DNA of 64,000 bases from Botryosphaeria dothidea (taxonomy: Eukaryota; Ascomycota; Dothideomycetes; Botryosphaeriales; Botryosphaeriaceae): positions 620,001 through 684,000 of the forward strand of contig WWBZ02000002.1 in NCBI GenBank assembly GCA_011503125.2, read 5' to 3'. Numbering within the stretch: the first letter of the stretch is position 1; each line of letters starts with the position of its first letter. Positions 46,181-58,400 of this stretch are shown here, piece by piece. Under the pieces are notes generated by a model that had not been told where the DNA came from, made no database searches, and saw only the letters and a list, made by a program, of their open reading frames with translations. The position numbers were made by a program, and so were the translations under genes.

Positions 46181-48352
46181 CTAAACGGTGAGATCTGTGC
46201 CCTTGGAGGCAACGAGCTCGTCACCCAGTTTTCTGAGCTCGTACTTCTTGATCTTGCCGCTGCCGGTCATGGGGACGTTGGCTTCGACGCCGTCTTCGCC
46301 GAGCCAGAAGATGTGAGCGGGGGCCTTGTGCCTGCCCAGTCGTTGCCGCGTCCACTCGCGCACCTCCTCGTCCGACAACCTCTCCTTACCGGGGGCACGC
46401 TCGAGGAAGGCGCCGACCACCTCGCCGTACTTGCTGTGCCGGAGGCCCACGACGATGGCGCGCTCGATAGAGGTGTGGGCTACTAGCCTCTCCTCGATCT
46501 CAAGCGGGTAAATGTTCTCGCCACCTGGGGACGTGTTAGCTGTGCGAAGTATAATTAGATAAGGGTTGATTGGACGCTTACCCCTGATGATGATATCCTT
46601 GAATCTGCCGGTGATGGTGCAGTATCCATGCTCGTCGAAAACGGCCTCGTCACCAGTGTGGAGCCACAGGATACCCTGCTCGTCGCGGATCATGCACTCT
46701 TCAGTCTTTTCCGGGTTGTGCCAGTAACCGCGCTGCAGTTGGTAACCGGCCATGCACAACTCGCCCCGTTGACCGACGGGTAGGATGCGGTTGTTCCTGT
46801 CAACGATCTTCGCATGGGCATGGGGGAGGATGGTACCGACAGTGGTCAACCGACGGTCCACCGTGTCAAAGGTGTGGGCATTGAAGCAGGTAGGCGAGGC
46901 TTCAGTCAGGCCTATCAATTTGGGGTTACAGTCAGCCCAGTCACGCTCTCTACGCCGCAGCCACGTAGGCTTCGGGAATTCCGCAGGAAGAAAAGTGGGG
47001 AATGGGTCCAAATGAGAGCATCATAGATAAACACGCTCCTCCTGTTGCTTGCTTTGTGATTTGGAGTTTCTGTTTTCCACTCACCGTAGCTGCTCGTGTA
47101 CTCGGTCATCCCCAACTCAACCAGGATACCCTCCATCAGATGGCGTGGCACAGGTGCACCCGCAATGATTCCTGTCCTCAGCTTCGTGCAGTCGAAACCT
47201 GCCGGTCGCGGGAGAGATAGAATCGAGTCGAACATGGCTGGAACTCCATGCAGCGCGGTGCACTGCTCATCCGACACAGCACGCAATGTTGCCTCGGCGT
47301 CGAAAACCTCACCCGGAAGCACAATCTTACTGCCATGCGTAATGCATGCCATCAATCCAAGGACCAGGCCGAAGCAGTGGAACAGCGGAGGAGGGCAAGC
47401 AAGCACATCGTCCGAGGTGAAGGCCATGCGGTCTCCGATAAACCTGGAATTGTTCACGATGTTGCTGTTCGGTCCGTTGCGTCAGTTTTTGCTCGTTGGT
47501 TGCCTAAAGCTACATCCCCGTGCGAATCTGGATCGGACTTACTGATGGGTGAGCATTGCCGCCTTGGGGTTTCCAGTGGAGCCGCTGGTGAACTGCAGAT
47601 TGCACACATCGTGGGTATTGAGGCCTGTGCTAACACGGAACAAATAGTATGGAGAAATAACGTCACCCAAGGTGATCAACTTGTCGTAAGTGGTAAACTC
47701 TGGGATCTCATCGCGCAGGGCAACGACGTGTGCTAACGACGGCAGGGTCTTCAAGCGCGAATCCGCTGATCTCAATTGCTCGACGAGGTTGCCGTTGTCG
47801 TAACGCCCAATCCGGGACTGGATAAATAGAAGTTTGCACTCTGCGATTGGGTCAGCGACATCGGTCCGCTGAACTTGCCTCGCACGCAATTCGATCGACG
47901 GCCGGATTAGGAAGCAAAGTCTACTTACCAGTGTGGTTCAGCGCATAAGTAGCCTCCGTTGCCGTGTAAGTGTTGTTCAGAACCACCAGGATGGCGCCAA
48001 TTCTCGCGGCCGCGAAGAAAACGGCGACGTACTCCTCGCAGTTTCCGGCCATGATGGCGATGCGGTCGCCGGGCCGGATGCCCATGGAGAGCATGCCGCG
48101 GGCCAGCAGCTTGCTCTGCTCCTTCAGATCTGCATATGTCCAGCGGGTGCCCGTCCAGGACACGACCAGCGCCTCCCTGTCGCCATACTTGTCGGCCTGG
48201 AAGTCGAGGAGCTCTCCAATGGTGAAGTTGAGCAGCGGAGGGTCGATGGGGCCGTGGACCAAGGATAGCTGCAGGCCCTGGGGTCGGGCGGCGGGGTCGA
48301 GTATCTGGAGAGTCTGGTTCAGACGCTGGAGGGCGGGGCTGGGCTGGGCCAT
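46181..48352 (-). CDS. sidI: Acyl-CoA ligase (ANL family), SidI-like
   Basis: Five exons (48352-47929, 47840-47543, 47464-47085, 46911-46582, 46524-46181) give 591 residues with all junction phases consistent. It is an AMP-forming acyl-CoA synthetase: the P-loop-like motif LQFTSGSTGNPKAAML lies near residue 225 and is followed by THHNIVNNS. SSYGLTEASPTC comes near 365, LHTGDEAVFDEHGYCTITGR and the hinge FKDIIIRGGENIYP near 475, and the catalytic-lysine block GSGKIKKYELRKL near the end. In Aspergillus fumigatus the gene next to sidC is sidI, which activates mevalonate for siderophore acylation; the same neighbourhood here favours that role. The C-terminus (DLTV) is not a PTS1. The N-terminus has RLNQTLQIL, close to but not matching the PTS2 pattern because the usual His or Gln is one place off. 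It shares a divergent promoter with the NRPS. Confidence 0.85.
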
Positions 48353-48672
48353 GGTGGGCGAGGTGGTGCAGCAGCTGTGGACGAATGGCTCCCGGGAGGC
48401 GGAAAGGTACGTTGATAAGATCCGGGGCGGAGGACAGCTTGACGCGGGCTGGACCTTCGCCGGCTTTTTCTCTGCAGAAGCAATTTTGCTCCAGGTCTCG
48501 GAGATGCAGGCCGGGCGGGCAGCTGTCTGCGAGGGTAGACCTCACGCCAGGAGAGCGTGGGATCGCCCGTGGCCCGCAGTCGGAGGGGCACAGTTGGGCG
48601 TGCGCCAGGCACTGGCCACAGCGCCATGGCGATCGTGCACTGCTTCTGGGGCTGCTGAATTTTCCGGATCCA

Positions 48673-48681
48673 TCAGATAAA
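48673..48681 (+). promoter_or_regulatory. ATCAGATAA iron-GATA site in sidI/NRPS promoter
   Basis: A perfect ATCWGATAA motif, 321 bases upstream of the ligase start and 781 bases upstream of the NRPS start. Confidence 0.6.
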
Positions 48682-48794
48682 ATGGCTTGGCCCTAGCACA
48701 AGCCGAGGCGGGCACGGCAACGCTGGACGGAGCTTGTACTGTGTGGCTGCGCTGATTGCAGCAAGTGCAAGTGCAGAGAGTGCGGTAGCTGCCG

Positions 48795-48844
48795 CTATCA
48801 GATCCGCTTTTAGTTTCGTATCCCGGACATTGCCGCTATCTGAT
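48795..48844 (-). promoter_or_regulatory. Pair of variant GATA sites (ATCWGATAG)
   Basis: On the minus strand ATCTGATAG (48795-48803) and ATCAGATAG (48836-48844) occur 41 bases apart, both in the same flanking context (GCCGCTATC.GATCCGCT on the plus strand). They differ from the perfect motif only at the last base and may be weak repressor sites. Confidence 0.35.
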
Positions 48845-49453
48845 CCGCTCGCCGGGGTCCCCTGCCTCGTGCGCCTACTGCCCGCGTCCCTCCCTGCCCC
48901 AACACGCCCGCCGACGTCGCCCCCAGTCACTCTCGACCCTCACCCGGTCCTCGTCGCCACGCACTCAATTTCAGGGTTCGCGTGGGGACGTCACCTCCTC
49001 GAATCCTACACCCACCCGCCCCGACGCCGACCCTCTGGCCACCCTAGCGCTCTTTCCGGACACCCCTCGGAGCTCACCAACTCCAGCGAGCAATCACCAT
49101 GCCGCCAGAGCGCATTGACTACTCGCAGTGCGGGTCATCGCCCTCTGCCACGGCGTGCACCGTGGTGCGCCCTGCACAAGGTCGCCGAGGCTGCCACAGC
49201 GTCGGACATGATCCTCAACCGCGACATCGGCCTGCCATACACTTGCGGCTTTACTGACGCTCGTTTACAGCAGGAGACAGCCGATGATTCTCTGATTTTC
49301 TGCTGCAATGTCGTGATTGTCTATTTTCGTTTCTTAACGTGAGGTGCTCCGGAAATCTTATGAGTTGATTACTGCTTCTCCAATCCTCACGTTGAGAGCT
49401 GCACCCCGCAAGCTTCTGCCCGCAGATTCTTTGCAGCAATTGGTTCCGTATCC

Positions 49454-52400
49454 ATGTCGATCTCCACGAGCTTTCCAATCCTCGATACGCTGTATCGTCA
49501 GCCCTTATCGGCGGCTGGGCAAGCCGGGATCAGCAATGGGTTTCGAGGCAGGGGAGACGCGTCTGTGGATTTTGCATGCAATAAGGCTGTCCTCAATCGC
49601 GGCTCTGCCGACTTGACTGTGGACGCTATTCTCGAAGCAGCTGCCCGTCTTGTCTCAGCTTTTACCGGCGAGGATGACGTACTCCTCCGTTACTCTCTGC
49701 CTCCCATTTCCCGCTTCCTCGAGCTAGAACCGAAGAAATTCGGCTTTGCTACAGCTATTCTGGAAGACGGAGCCACTCAGCGCTCCAGATCATGCGCTAT
49801 CACCACCCACGCGGAATTTGAACTCCTTCATGCCCATGCTCAGACCGACTTCTCAGTCGATATCCTTGAAAATGGGCAAACGGCAAGCTTCTCCACAACG
49901 GTATAACCTACCCCACCAACATGCGTAATCTGTGCTAAATCAGCTACAGCCATTTGTTTTGCGGGTGGAGCTTGCTTCCAAGATCCAGCTTAGCATTCAT
50001 TACCACAGGAATTTGATGTCCAACACCATTGGTCAATCCCTGCTCACCTTCGTTATCGATCACTTGGCATCAAAATCATTCGCTGCACGGTCGAAAGATG
50101 TGCAAGAACCGATCTTATCACAACTGAACTACCCCCCTCTTTCTCAACCGCCGCCTTTCCGTGAGGATCAGGTCCGCGGCCACTCCGACGTCGGACCAGC
50201 TCTCCTTCATTCCGCGTTCAGGCGTAGAGCACAAGACCATCCTGACAGGCCGGCTTTGGACTTCTTAAGTTCTCTGCCTTCGCAGTCTTCCCAGGCCGTT
50301 CATGACGTTTTCACGTACTCCGAGCTGGACAGACTCACGGATGCTCTGGCTACTCATATCAGGAGCAATGTCACCACAGAGTACAAGCAGCCAATTGTCC
50401 CTGCCATCATATCCTCGTCGCTTGAGCTGTACGTCAGCTGGCTCGCCACTATTAAATCCGGCTGCGCTTTTTGCCCCGTCTCTCCAGAAGCACCGCTTGA
50501 TCAACTTCTCTTCGTCTTCCAAGATGTCGAAGCATCACTCCTATTGGGCCGGGGACCCAGGGTGGGAGTGTTGTCTGGAGCGCTTGATGATACCTTTGAA
50601 TGGGTAGATGTGAGCGCCTACATCGAAAACTGGCTCACAACAGACCGGCCTGCAGTTGACCCCGCAACACTACCTTGGATTGATGAGAATGACCTTGCCT
50701 ACGTCATGTATACAAGTGGATCAACTGGACGCCCCAAGGGTGTCAAGATTGCCCATCATTCTGCGGTGTGCTCCATTGCTTCTCACTCCGTCTACCTCTC
50801 CGCCCGAGCTACGACTACGCCATCGCGGTGGTTCCAGTTCGCTGCACCTACTTTCGATCCTTCCGTCATGGAAATCTTCGTCACCTTCTCTACCGGCAAC
50901 ACGCTCTGTTCTGCTGAGCGCCAGACCAGCTTGACTGATCCAGAGGCAACCATCACGGAGCTTCGTGCAACCATTATGATGGCAACACCCAGCATGGCAG
51001 CTATCCTGGACCCTCAAAAGGTGCCAACGCTGAAGGACCTCTGGGTCATGGGTGAAGCCGTCAACCGTAGAGTCATCGAGAACTTCTCGGCTGACTCCCC
51101 TGCGCGCATTGAACGTCACGGAAGTGCCACAGTACCTTCACCAGAGGGTCTGTTGAACGCGTACGGTCCAACTGAGGGTTCAATCAACTGTACTTTGGTC
51201 TCGAACTTCTCCGTACACGACAGGGGTTCCATTATCGGTAAGCCTCTGGCGACGTGCGCCATGTTCGTTATCGACCACGCCGATCGTGAGCCGGTTGTCC
51301 TGCCAATCGGGTTCCCCGGCGAATTGGTCATCGGTGGTCCTCAGGTTTCTGCTGGATACCTGAACAGGCCGGAAGAGACGGCGAAAGCCTTTGTCGAGAG
51401 CAAAAAGTACGGTAGACTGTACAGAACGGGTGATCGTGCCAGGGTCATCGAAGATAGGGACGGCAGCTTCACCATCGAATACCTCGGTCGCTTGACAACT
51501 GACCAGGTTAAGCTGAGTGGAAGGCGCGTTGAGCTTGGTGACATTGAAGCTGTCGTTGAGAAGGTGGACGGCGTCAGAGAAGCTGTGGTTGTTGCTCACA
51601 AGCCTGTTGGCGGCGGGCATGGCAGTGAACAGGTTGTCGCGTGCATCCTGCCTGATGCGGAAAGTGACTTGGAACTCGTAATCAGGTCTTGCCAAGCCGC
51701 AGCAGACAAGTGGCTTCAGCTCCACATGCGACCGTCCAAGTATTTCTTCCTTGAGGAAATTCCTCGGTCTCGTTCGGGCAAGATCGACCGCCGTGCTCTT
51801 GGCAAGGTGGTTGAAGAGCGTTGGGCGAGTGCGGCAGCGATTGCGTCGGAGGAGAACAGTGAGGATGATGCCACGGAGCTTGATGATGGTGTCAAGAAGC
51901 TGGTCTTCAGCAGTGTTGCTGAGGTCACAGAATCTTCAGCGGACGCTATCTCTCCATCTGCAGAGCTTCTGTCGTACGGATTCGACAGTCTCCGAGCCAT
52001 GCGCTTCCTGCAGAAAGCCCGAGAGCTGGGAATGAATGGCTTGACTGTTGGAGACGTCGTTACATGCCGCACCTTCAGGGATTTGGTCCTCAAATACATG
52101 GAGACACCACAGTCGAAGCAACAGGCCTCTGGCTCTGATCCTGCTGCCAACGCATGGATTGAGACGGCATCAACATTCCAGAAGAGTCACGAAGAGGAAT
52201 GCGCTCAGTCTCTAAATGTATCACGTGACGCTTTTGAAAAGATCCTCCCTACAACATCCACTCAGTCTGGCATGCTTGCCAGCTTCCTCCGGAGTCTCAT
52301 CGATCCTGCTGGTCAAAATGTAAAGCACTACATCAACCATTCTGTATACGAGATTGCTTCAGGCCACGACGCCAACTCTGTTCGGGATGCCTGGTTGGCC

Positions 52401-55400
52401 GCTCTACGTAACGGAGAGGCGTTCAGAACCGCATTCGTTTCCGTGGATGATGATCTGGCACCTTTCGCTCAATGTGTTTTCAAGGCGACCTGCCCTCGCG
52501 TTCAAATCGAGGCGAAGTCGTACCAATGCCAGTCAGATGAGGAGTTCACTGACTTTGTATCTAAGGCGCTGGAGGATGCGGAGTCTTCTATCGTTCTCGA
52601 TAGGCCGCCTCTCAATCTTGCCATAGTCCAGTCTCCCACTCTCTCTGCTATTGTCCTGAGCTTGTTCCACGCAATCTTTGATGGCGGTTCTCTTCAGCTG
52701 CTAGTGGAGGATGTTGAGAACCAATTCTTCGGCCAGAAGCCTGCAAAAAGGACCCAGATTGGCTCGGCCATCGAGCGCCACTTCCGCTCTGACCGTGAAG
52801 GTGCAAAACAATACTGGTTGAAGCAGCTGGATGAATGTGCGCCCACTACTTTCCCTTCTCTTTCCCGTTCTCAGCCTCAGCACCTCTCGAAGGGCCCGCA
52901 TGTTTCCACAGTCCTCTCCAGGATCACACTGGATGATCTACAGACTGCCTCGAAGGCTTCTCAAGTTTCGTCTCTTGCAGTCCTTCAGGCAGCTTGGTCG
53001 ATTGTCCTGTTCGGCTACACCGGCTCCAAAGCAGATGTTGTCTTTGGCAGCGTCGTCTCCGATAGATACAGCCAGGAGACCGCTGACTGTCTGGGCCCTA
53101 CGTTCGTCACTGTCCCCATCCGCGTTTCTGCAAGCTCCTCAGACGTGTCCGTTAAGGATATCGCTAAACGTCTGACACTTCAGAACACCGAAGCCATCCA
53201 GCATCTCCACACGCCACTCAGCTCTCTCGTCACCTCTGACGGTCGTCTGCATTATGACACGTTGGTTGCTTTTCAGAGCTTCCCTGGCGGAGTTTCAGGA
53301 AGTGATCTTTGGAAGTCCATTGAGTACCCCCCCATGGGCAACGACTTTGCAGTCATGCTTGAAATCTGGCCTACTGAAACTGGTCAGCTTTTACTCAAGG
53401 CCACTTACGAGCATAAGCACCTCGATGACATCGCTGCGCATACCATGCTGAGTCAGCTGGAGGACTCGATTTCTTTTGTTCTTGAGGGACCGACGAAGTC
53501 TTTCTTGGATGGCCGGTTTGCCAGTCGGCCGGAACTTCTTTCAGCATCCCCTGAGACTACTCAGGGATATACTCCTGAGGAGCGCCTGCTTCTTCATGGG
53601 CCATTTGAGGAGCTTGCAGTCAAGTCTCCAGAAAAACTTGCTATGGAATTCTTCTATGGCTTTGATGCGGATTCGAAGCACATTCAGTGGACTTTTGCCG
53701 AGTTGAACCAGAGAGCTGATGCTCTGGCTAGATACCTCGTTGCCGAGCTCGGATCTCTCGCAGACCGCGTCATTCCAATCTGCATGGAGAAATGTCCGGA
53801 GCTTTATGTTGCCATACTTGGTATCTTAAAGGCTGGGGCAGCTTGGTGCCCCATCCACCCTGAGTTTCCGCCCAAGCGTCAGCACGACCTCATCGCCAGG
53901 ACAGATGCATCTATTGTTATCCTGGCTGCAGGAACATCCAGCATGGATGGCTCCGCTATTCCTGAAGGTGTCGAGATATTGGATATCACTGTTACTCTAC
54001 CTGACAGCGAAGCGCACAGTAGTGTCGTTCTGCCTACCCCCGAGCCGCAGAACCTGGCATACCTGATTTTTACCAGCGGTACTACTGGCCCTCCAAAGGG
54101 TGTTCCCATCAGCCACAGGGCCGCCGCCTCTGCCATGCGGTCTTTGTGTGCAGTCATTCCCTCGGACACGAAAGCTGGAAATGTCCGTGGCCTCCAGTTC
54201 TGCCAGTACACATTTGATGTCTTTGTCGAGGATGTCTTCGAGATCTGGAGGATGGGCGGAACTATTGTCTCAGCGCCTAAACAACTCATGCTGGGCTCTT
54301 TCGTCCAGCTCGCTAACTACACTAAGGTCACGCACGCTCACTTGACGCCCGCCTTCGCAAGCGCCATTCCTCGCCAGAATCTTGAAACTATGGAGGTCAT
54401 CACTATGATTGGAGAGAAGCTGAACCAACCCGTGGCAGATGATTGGGGAAACAACATGCGCGCTTACAACACCTACGGTCCCGCGGAAGCTGCAGTCGTC
54501 TCAACTGTCGAACAATTCGGTCCCGGTAACCACACTCTTGTCAAGAGCTCCAGCGTCGGTATCCCGCTCGAAACTGTCGGAGCATACGTCATCCAGGATG
54601 GTCGCGTGGTTATGCGCAATGCCATTGGAGAGCTGGGCCTCGCCGGCGATCAGCTGTCTTGCGGCTACTGGAAGGACGCCGACAAGTCCAATGAGAAATT
54701 CATCTGGAGTGAGAGCCTGCAACGTGTCATTTACCTGACCGGTGATCTCGTCAGGCAATTGGGTGATGGCTCCATCGATTTCGTAGGCAGAGACGACGAC
54801 CTCGTGAAGATCGCTGGCCAGCGCGTGGAGCTGAGCGAGATTGCGTACTTCCTGCGTGCGAGCCACCCCGCTGTCCAGCAGACCGAGGTTCTGTACCTGG
54901 AGTCGAAGAAGAGGTCAGGCAAGGTTGTAGTTGCATTCCTGGCTGTTCCGGGTTTCGGCAATGGTGAAGGTGAAGATACGGCTATTATCAATGTCGCGGA
55001 GGACAACGCACGCCGACTCCTGCCTGGACATATGGTTCCGGACTTCTTTATCATCCTCCCGAGTATCCCGCGAACACCCTCTGCCAAGGTTGACCGTCAT
55101 GCTCTGAAGCGTATCTTCTATGAGCATGAGGAGACCAATGTCAAGGAAATAGTGGAAGATGCGTCGGAGGTCGAGTGGCGCGATGCCAATCCCGTATTGG
55201 TCGACGTCTTGTCTCAAGTCACCGGTGTTCCTAAGGAGACCATCAAGCCGAACAGTACTCTGGGTTCCCTTGGCATTGACTCGATAGGTGCTATCAGGCT
55301 TGCTGCGAAGATGAATGCTGCTAAAGCTTCTTTGTCCGTTTTAGATGTCCTTCGTTGCAAGACTATCTCTGATATTGGCTCCTTCACGGACAAGCAGGCA

Positions 55401-58400
55401 CGTTCGGCCCTCAGCCAGAAGGTCAACGAGTCCCACAACACTTGGGCTGCCCCTGTTGCCGCTTATCTTGAACGCGATAATTTCAGAGTCGCTCCCGCGA
55501 GTGTCTTGCAGGAGAGCTTACTGGGCGAGTCAATGCAAAACCCGCAGTCATACTGGAGTAACCACTTCTTTGACCTGGACGCAAGCATAGACTTACAGCG
55601 TCTCAAAGACGCCTGGTTGCAACTTGCTAGCGAAACAGAGGCTCTGCGCGCTGGTTTCGTGCCTACGGCTGCCGTGCCGAGACCTGATTCTGCCGCCAAT
55701 TCCAATGCCATTTTCCTACAAGTGGTCTATGATGAAGCGAAAGTTGACTGGACTGTCAATACTGTCCAACAAGGCAAGTTGGTTGAGGCTGCTAAGGAGT
55801 TCTCGGTTCAAATTGCCCAACGTCACCAAGGAACCGTCTTCAGGAACCCGCCATGGGCTGTCAATATCCTAGAGCACGCCGGCGGCAGGACCATGGTCAT
55901 GAGCATTCATCACTCCCTGCACGATGGTCCATCTCTGGATTTGATAATCACGGAGCTGGGTGCCAAGTACAATGCAACTGTCACAAAGCCTCACTGCCAA
56001 CTTCTCGAGGCCCTTGCCATTGCAAGTACAGATGCGGAGCCCGAGGCTACTGACACCTTCTGGGAGAAGGAGCTTGAGGGCATCACGAGCGACACTTCGG
56101 AGGGCTCCGGTCCCAAGCCGAGCAACGATTCTACCCCGAATGAGATGCGTACTTTCGATCATTTGTCATCGCTTTCGAAGACGGAGCTGCAGGAAGCCAC
56201 TCGGGGCCTCGGCGCCACGTCCATAGCGGCTGTCATCCGTGCCGCCTGGGGGTTAAGCTTAGCTGAGCTTCTTGAAAGCCCGAATACGGTGTTCGCTGAG
56301 GTGCTGTCAGATCGCATCATAGACTCCAGACTTGAAGAGGCGATCGCACCACTGATCTCTGTGGTCCCTGTCCCTTTGCGTGCGACGGGCACCGGCCAGG
56401 AGCTCATTGCTGAGCAGAGCAGGATCTCGCGCGACACCTGGACTCATCGCCATGTCAGGCCTGGAACCATCAGAAGGATACTTCAGCGCGCTGTCGACCA
56501 GCCGCTTTACCCGGCTGTCTTCGTGTTCCATCCGGATGGCGAGTCATCGGAAACCAACGCGCAGTTTCCGTGGAAGAAGGCTGAAGATTTAGTCCTCTCC
56601 GTTGAGCACTCGATGGCCTTCAACGTTTGGCAGGTTGGGGAACAGCTGACCTTTTCCTTTTCCGCTACGAACAGCATCATGAGTGCAGAGCACCAGGCCC
56701 TCTTCCTCCGCCAAGTCGATGCGCTGCTTTCTTCCATGATCAACCACCCCGAGGTTGAGGTTGCTGATCTTCCAAACTTCTTTACAGAGGATCTCAAGAG
56801 TATTACCACGCCGCGCCCCGACACTGTCTGTCCCGCAAAAGTGGATGCAACTTGGTGGGTCAGCCACTATGCGAACGAGCACCCTGACTGGACGGCTGTA
56901 GAGATCGCAACTCAAACCTGGCCGGAGGCCAAGACCGTCTCCTGGACATACAGGGAGCTTGATACCTATGCCAACCGAGTCGCTGCCTACATCAAGAAAT
57001 ATGGTAGCGGAACTGGATCAGTGGCCATCTGCCTTCCCCGGACCCTCGAAGCTTACGGCATCATTTACGGTGTCTTCAAGTCTGGCCAGACCTACCTGCC
57101 GTTGGAGGAGAACCTGCCTCTGGAGCGCAAGGTCTTCCTTTGTCAGGACAGCAACGCCTCTCTACTGTTCACCACGGCTGATCTGTTTGAGGTCTCTCCG
57201 GGATTCGACGAATCCAAGTGCAAAGTCGTCGATACTGAGACCTTCGGCTTCCAGGAGGAGCTTGGCTCGTTTGACGGCAAGCCAGTGCCTGCCACCTACG
57301 ATCCCCACGCAAATGCCTACGTTCTCTACACCTCCGGGTCCACGGGTAAGCCCAAGGGTGTTCTTGTAAGCAGACAGAATCTCGCATCCTTCCTGGATGC
57401 TTACTCCGAATTCATGTACGATTTCATCCCCGCCACCAAAGCCTTGGCAGGTTCTGGCAGATGGATGAATCTCGCCAGCAGGGCCTTTGATGTGCACATT
57501 GCTGAGATGTTCCTTTCCTGGAGACATGGTATCAATGCGGTCACCGCTCGTCGCACCTTGCTTCTTGACGACCTCGCAGCAGCGCTCAAAAACCTGAGGA
57601 TCACTCACGCCAGTTTCGTGCCGTCGCTACTTGACCAAACCGGCTTGACCCCCGACGATGCACCCAATCTAGTTTACCTCGGCGTTGGTGGTGAGAAGAT
57701 GACAGAAAAGACGAGAAAACTGTGGAGCAGCCATGAGCGCGTCAAGCTCGTCAACGCTTACGGTCCAACTGAAGTTACTGTCGGCTGCACCGCAGCCCAT
57801 CTCGGGCCCAACTCAAATCCCAAAGACATCGGGAGCCCGCTCGGAGACTGCATTGGTCACATTCTGCGCCCGGGTACCAACACATACGTCAAGCGCATGA
57901 TGCCCGGAGAGCTATGCTTTACTGGTAGTCTTGTTGCTAATGGTTACCTTAACCGCCCTGATGCCGCTGGATTCGTGGACGGCTTCAATGGCGAACGCAT
58001 GTACCGCACCGGCGATATCGTTCGCCTGATGCCGAATGACAGAATCGAGTTCCTGGGACGTAAGGACGATCAAGTCAAGATCAGAGGACAGCGTGTCGAA
58101 CTGGGCGAGATCTCTGAGGGTGTCAGAGTCTCCTCGTCCGAGCAGGTCTCCGTCGCTACGCTCCTACTGAAGCACAAGGAACTCTCACGTCCTCAGCTTG
58201 TGGCTTTCATTGCCAATGCGAAGGACATCAAGGCGGCGAAGGAGAACAAGGAGCAGTGTAGGTTCCTCGATGAGCAGTTTGAGGCGCTCAACGCAAGCAT
58301 TCGTCCTACTTGTCAGAAGATCCTCCCCGCACATATGGTCCCGGATCTCTTCATTCCTGTCAACATTATTCCGCTTACTGCGACATCGGCGAAGGCGGAT

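Larger units (their letters stand above)
48353..49453. promoter_or_regulatory. Divergent promoter of sidI-like ligase and NRPS
   Basis: This 1.1-kb stretch separates two divergent start codons. It holds one perfect ATCAGATAA site and two near-sites ending in TAG instead of TAA. No other gene is supported, although a frame at 48734-49342 crosses it. Confidence 0.6.

Noticed and set aside
49932..49943. Start of the NRPS at 49932
   Set aside because: That codon is a GTG inside an intron; the real N-terminus is in exon 1 at 49454, which restores a normal SidC-like N-terminal region.
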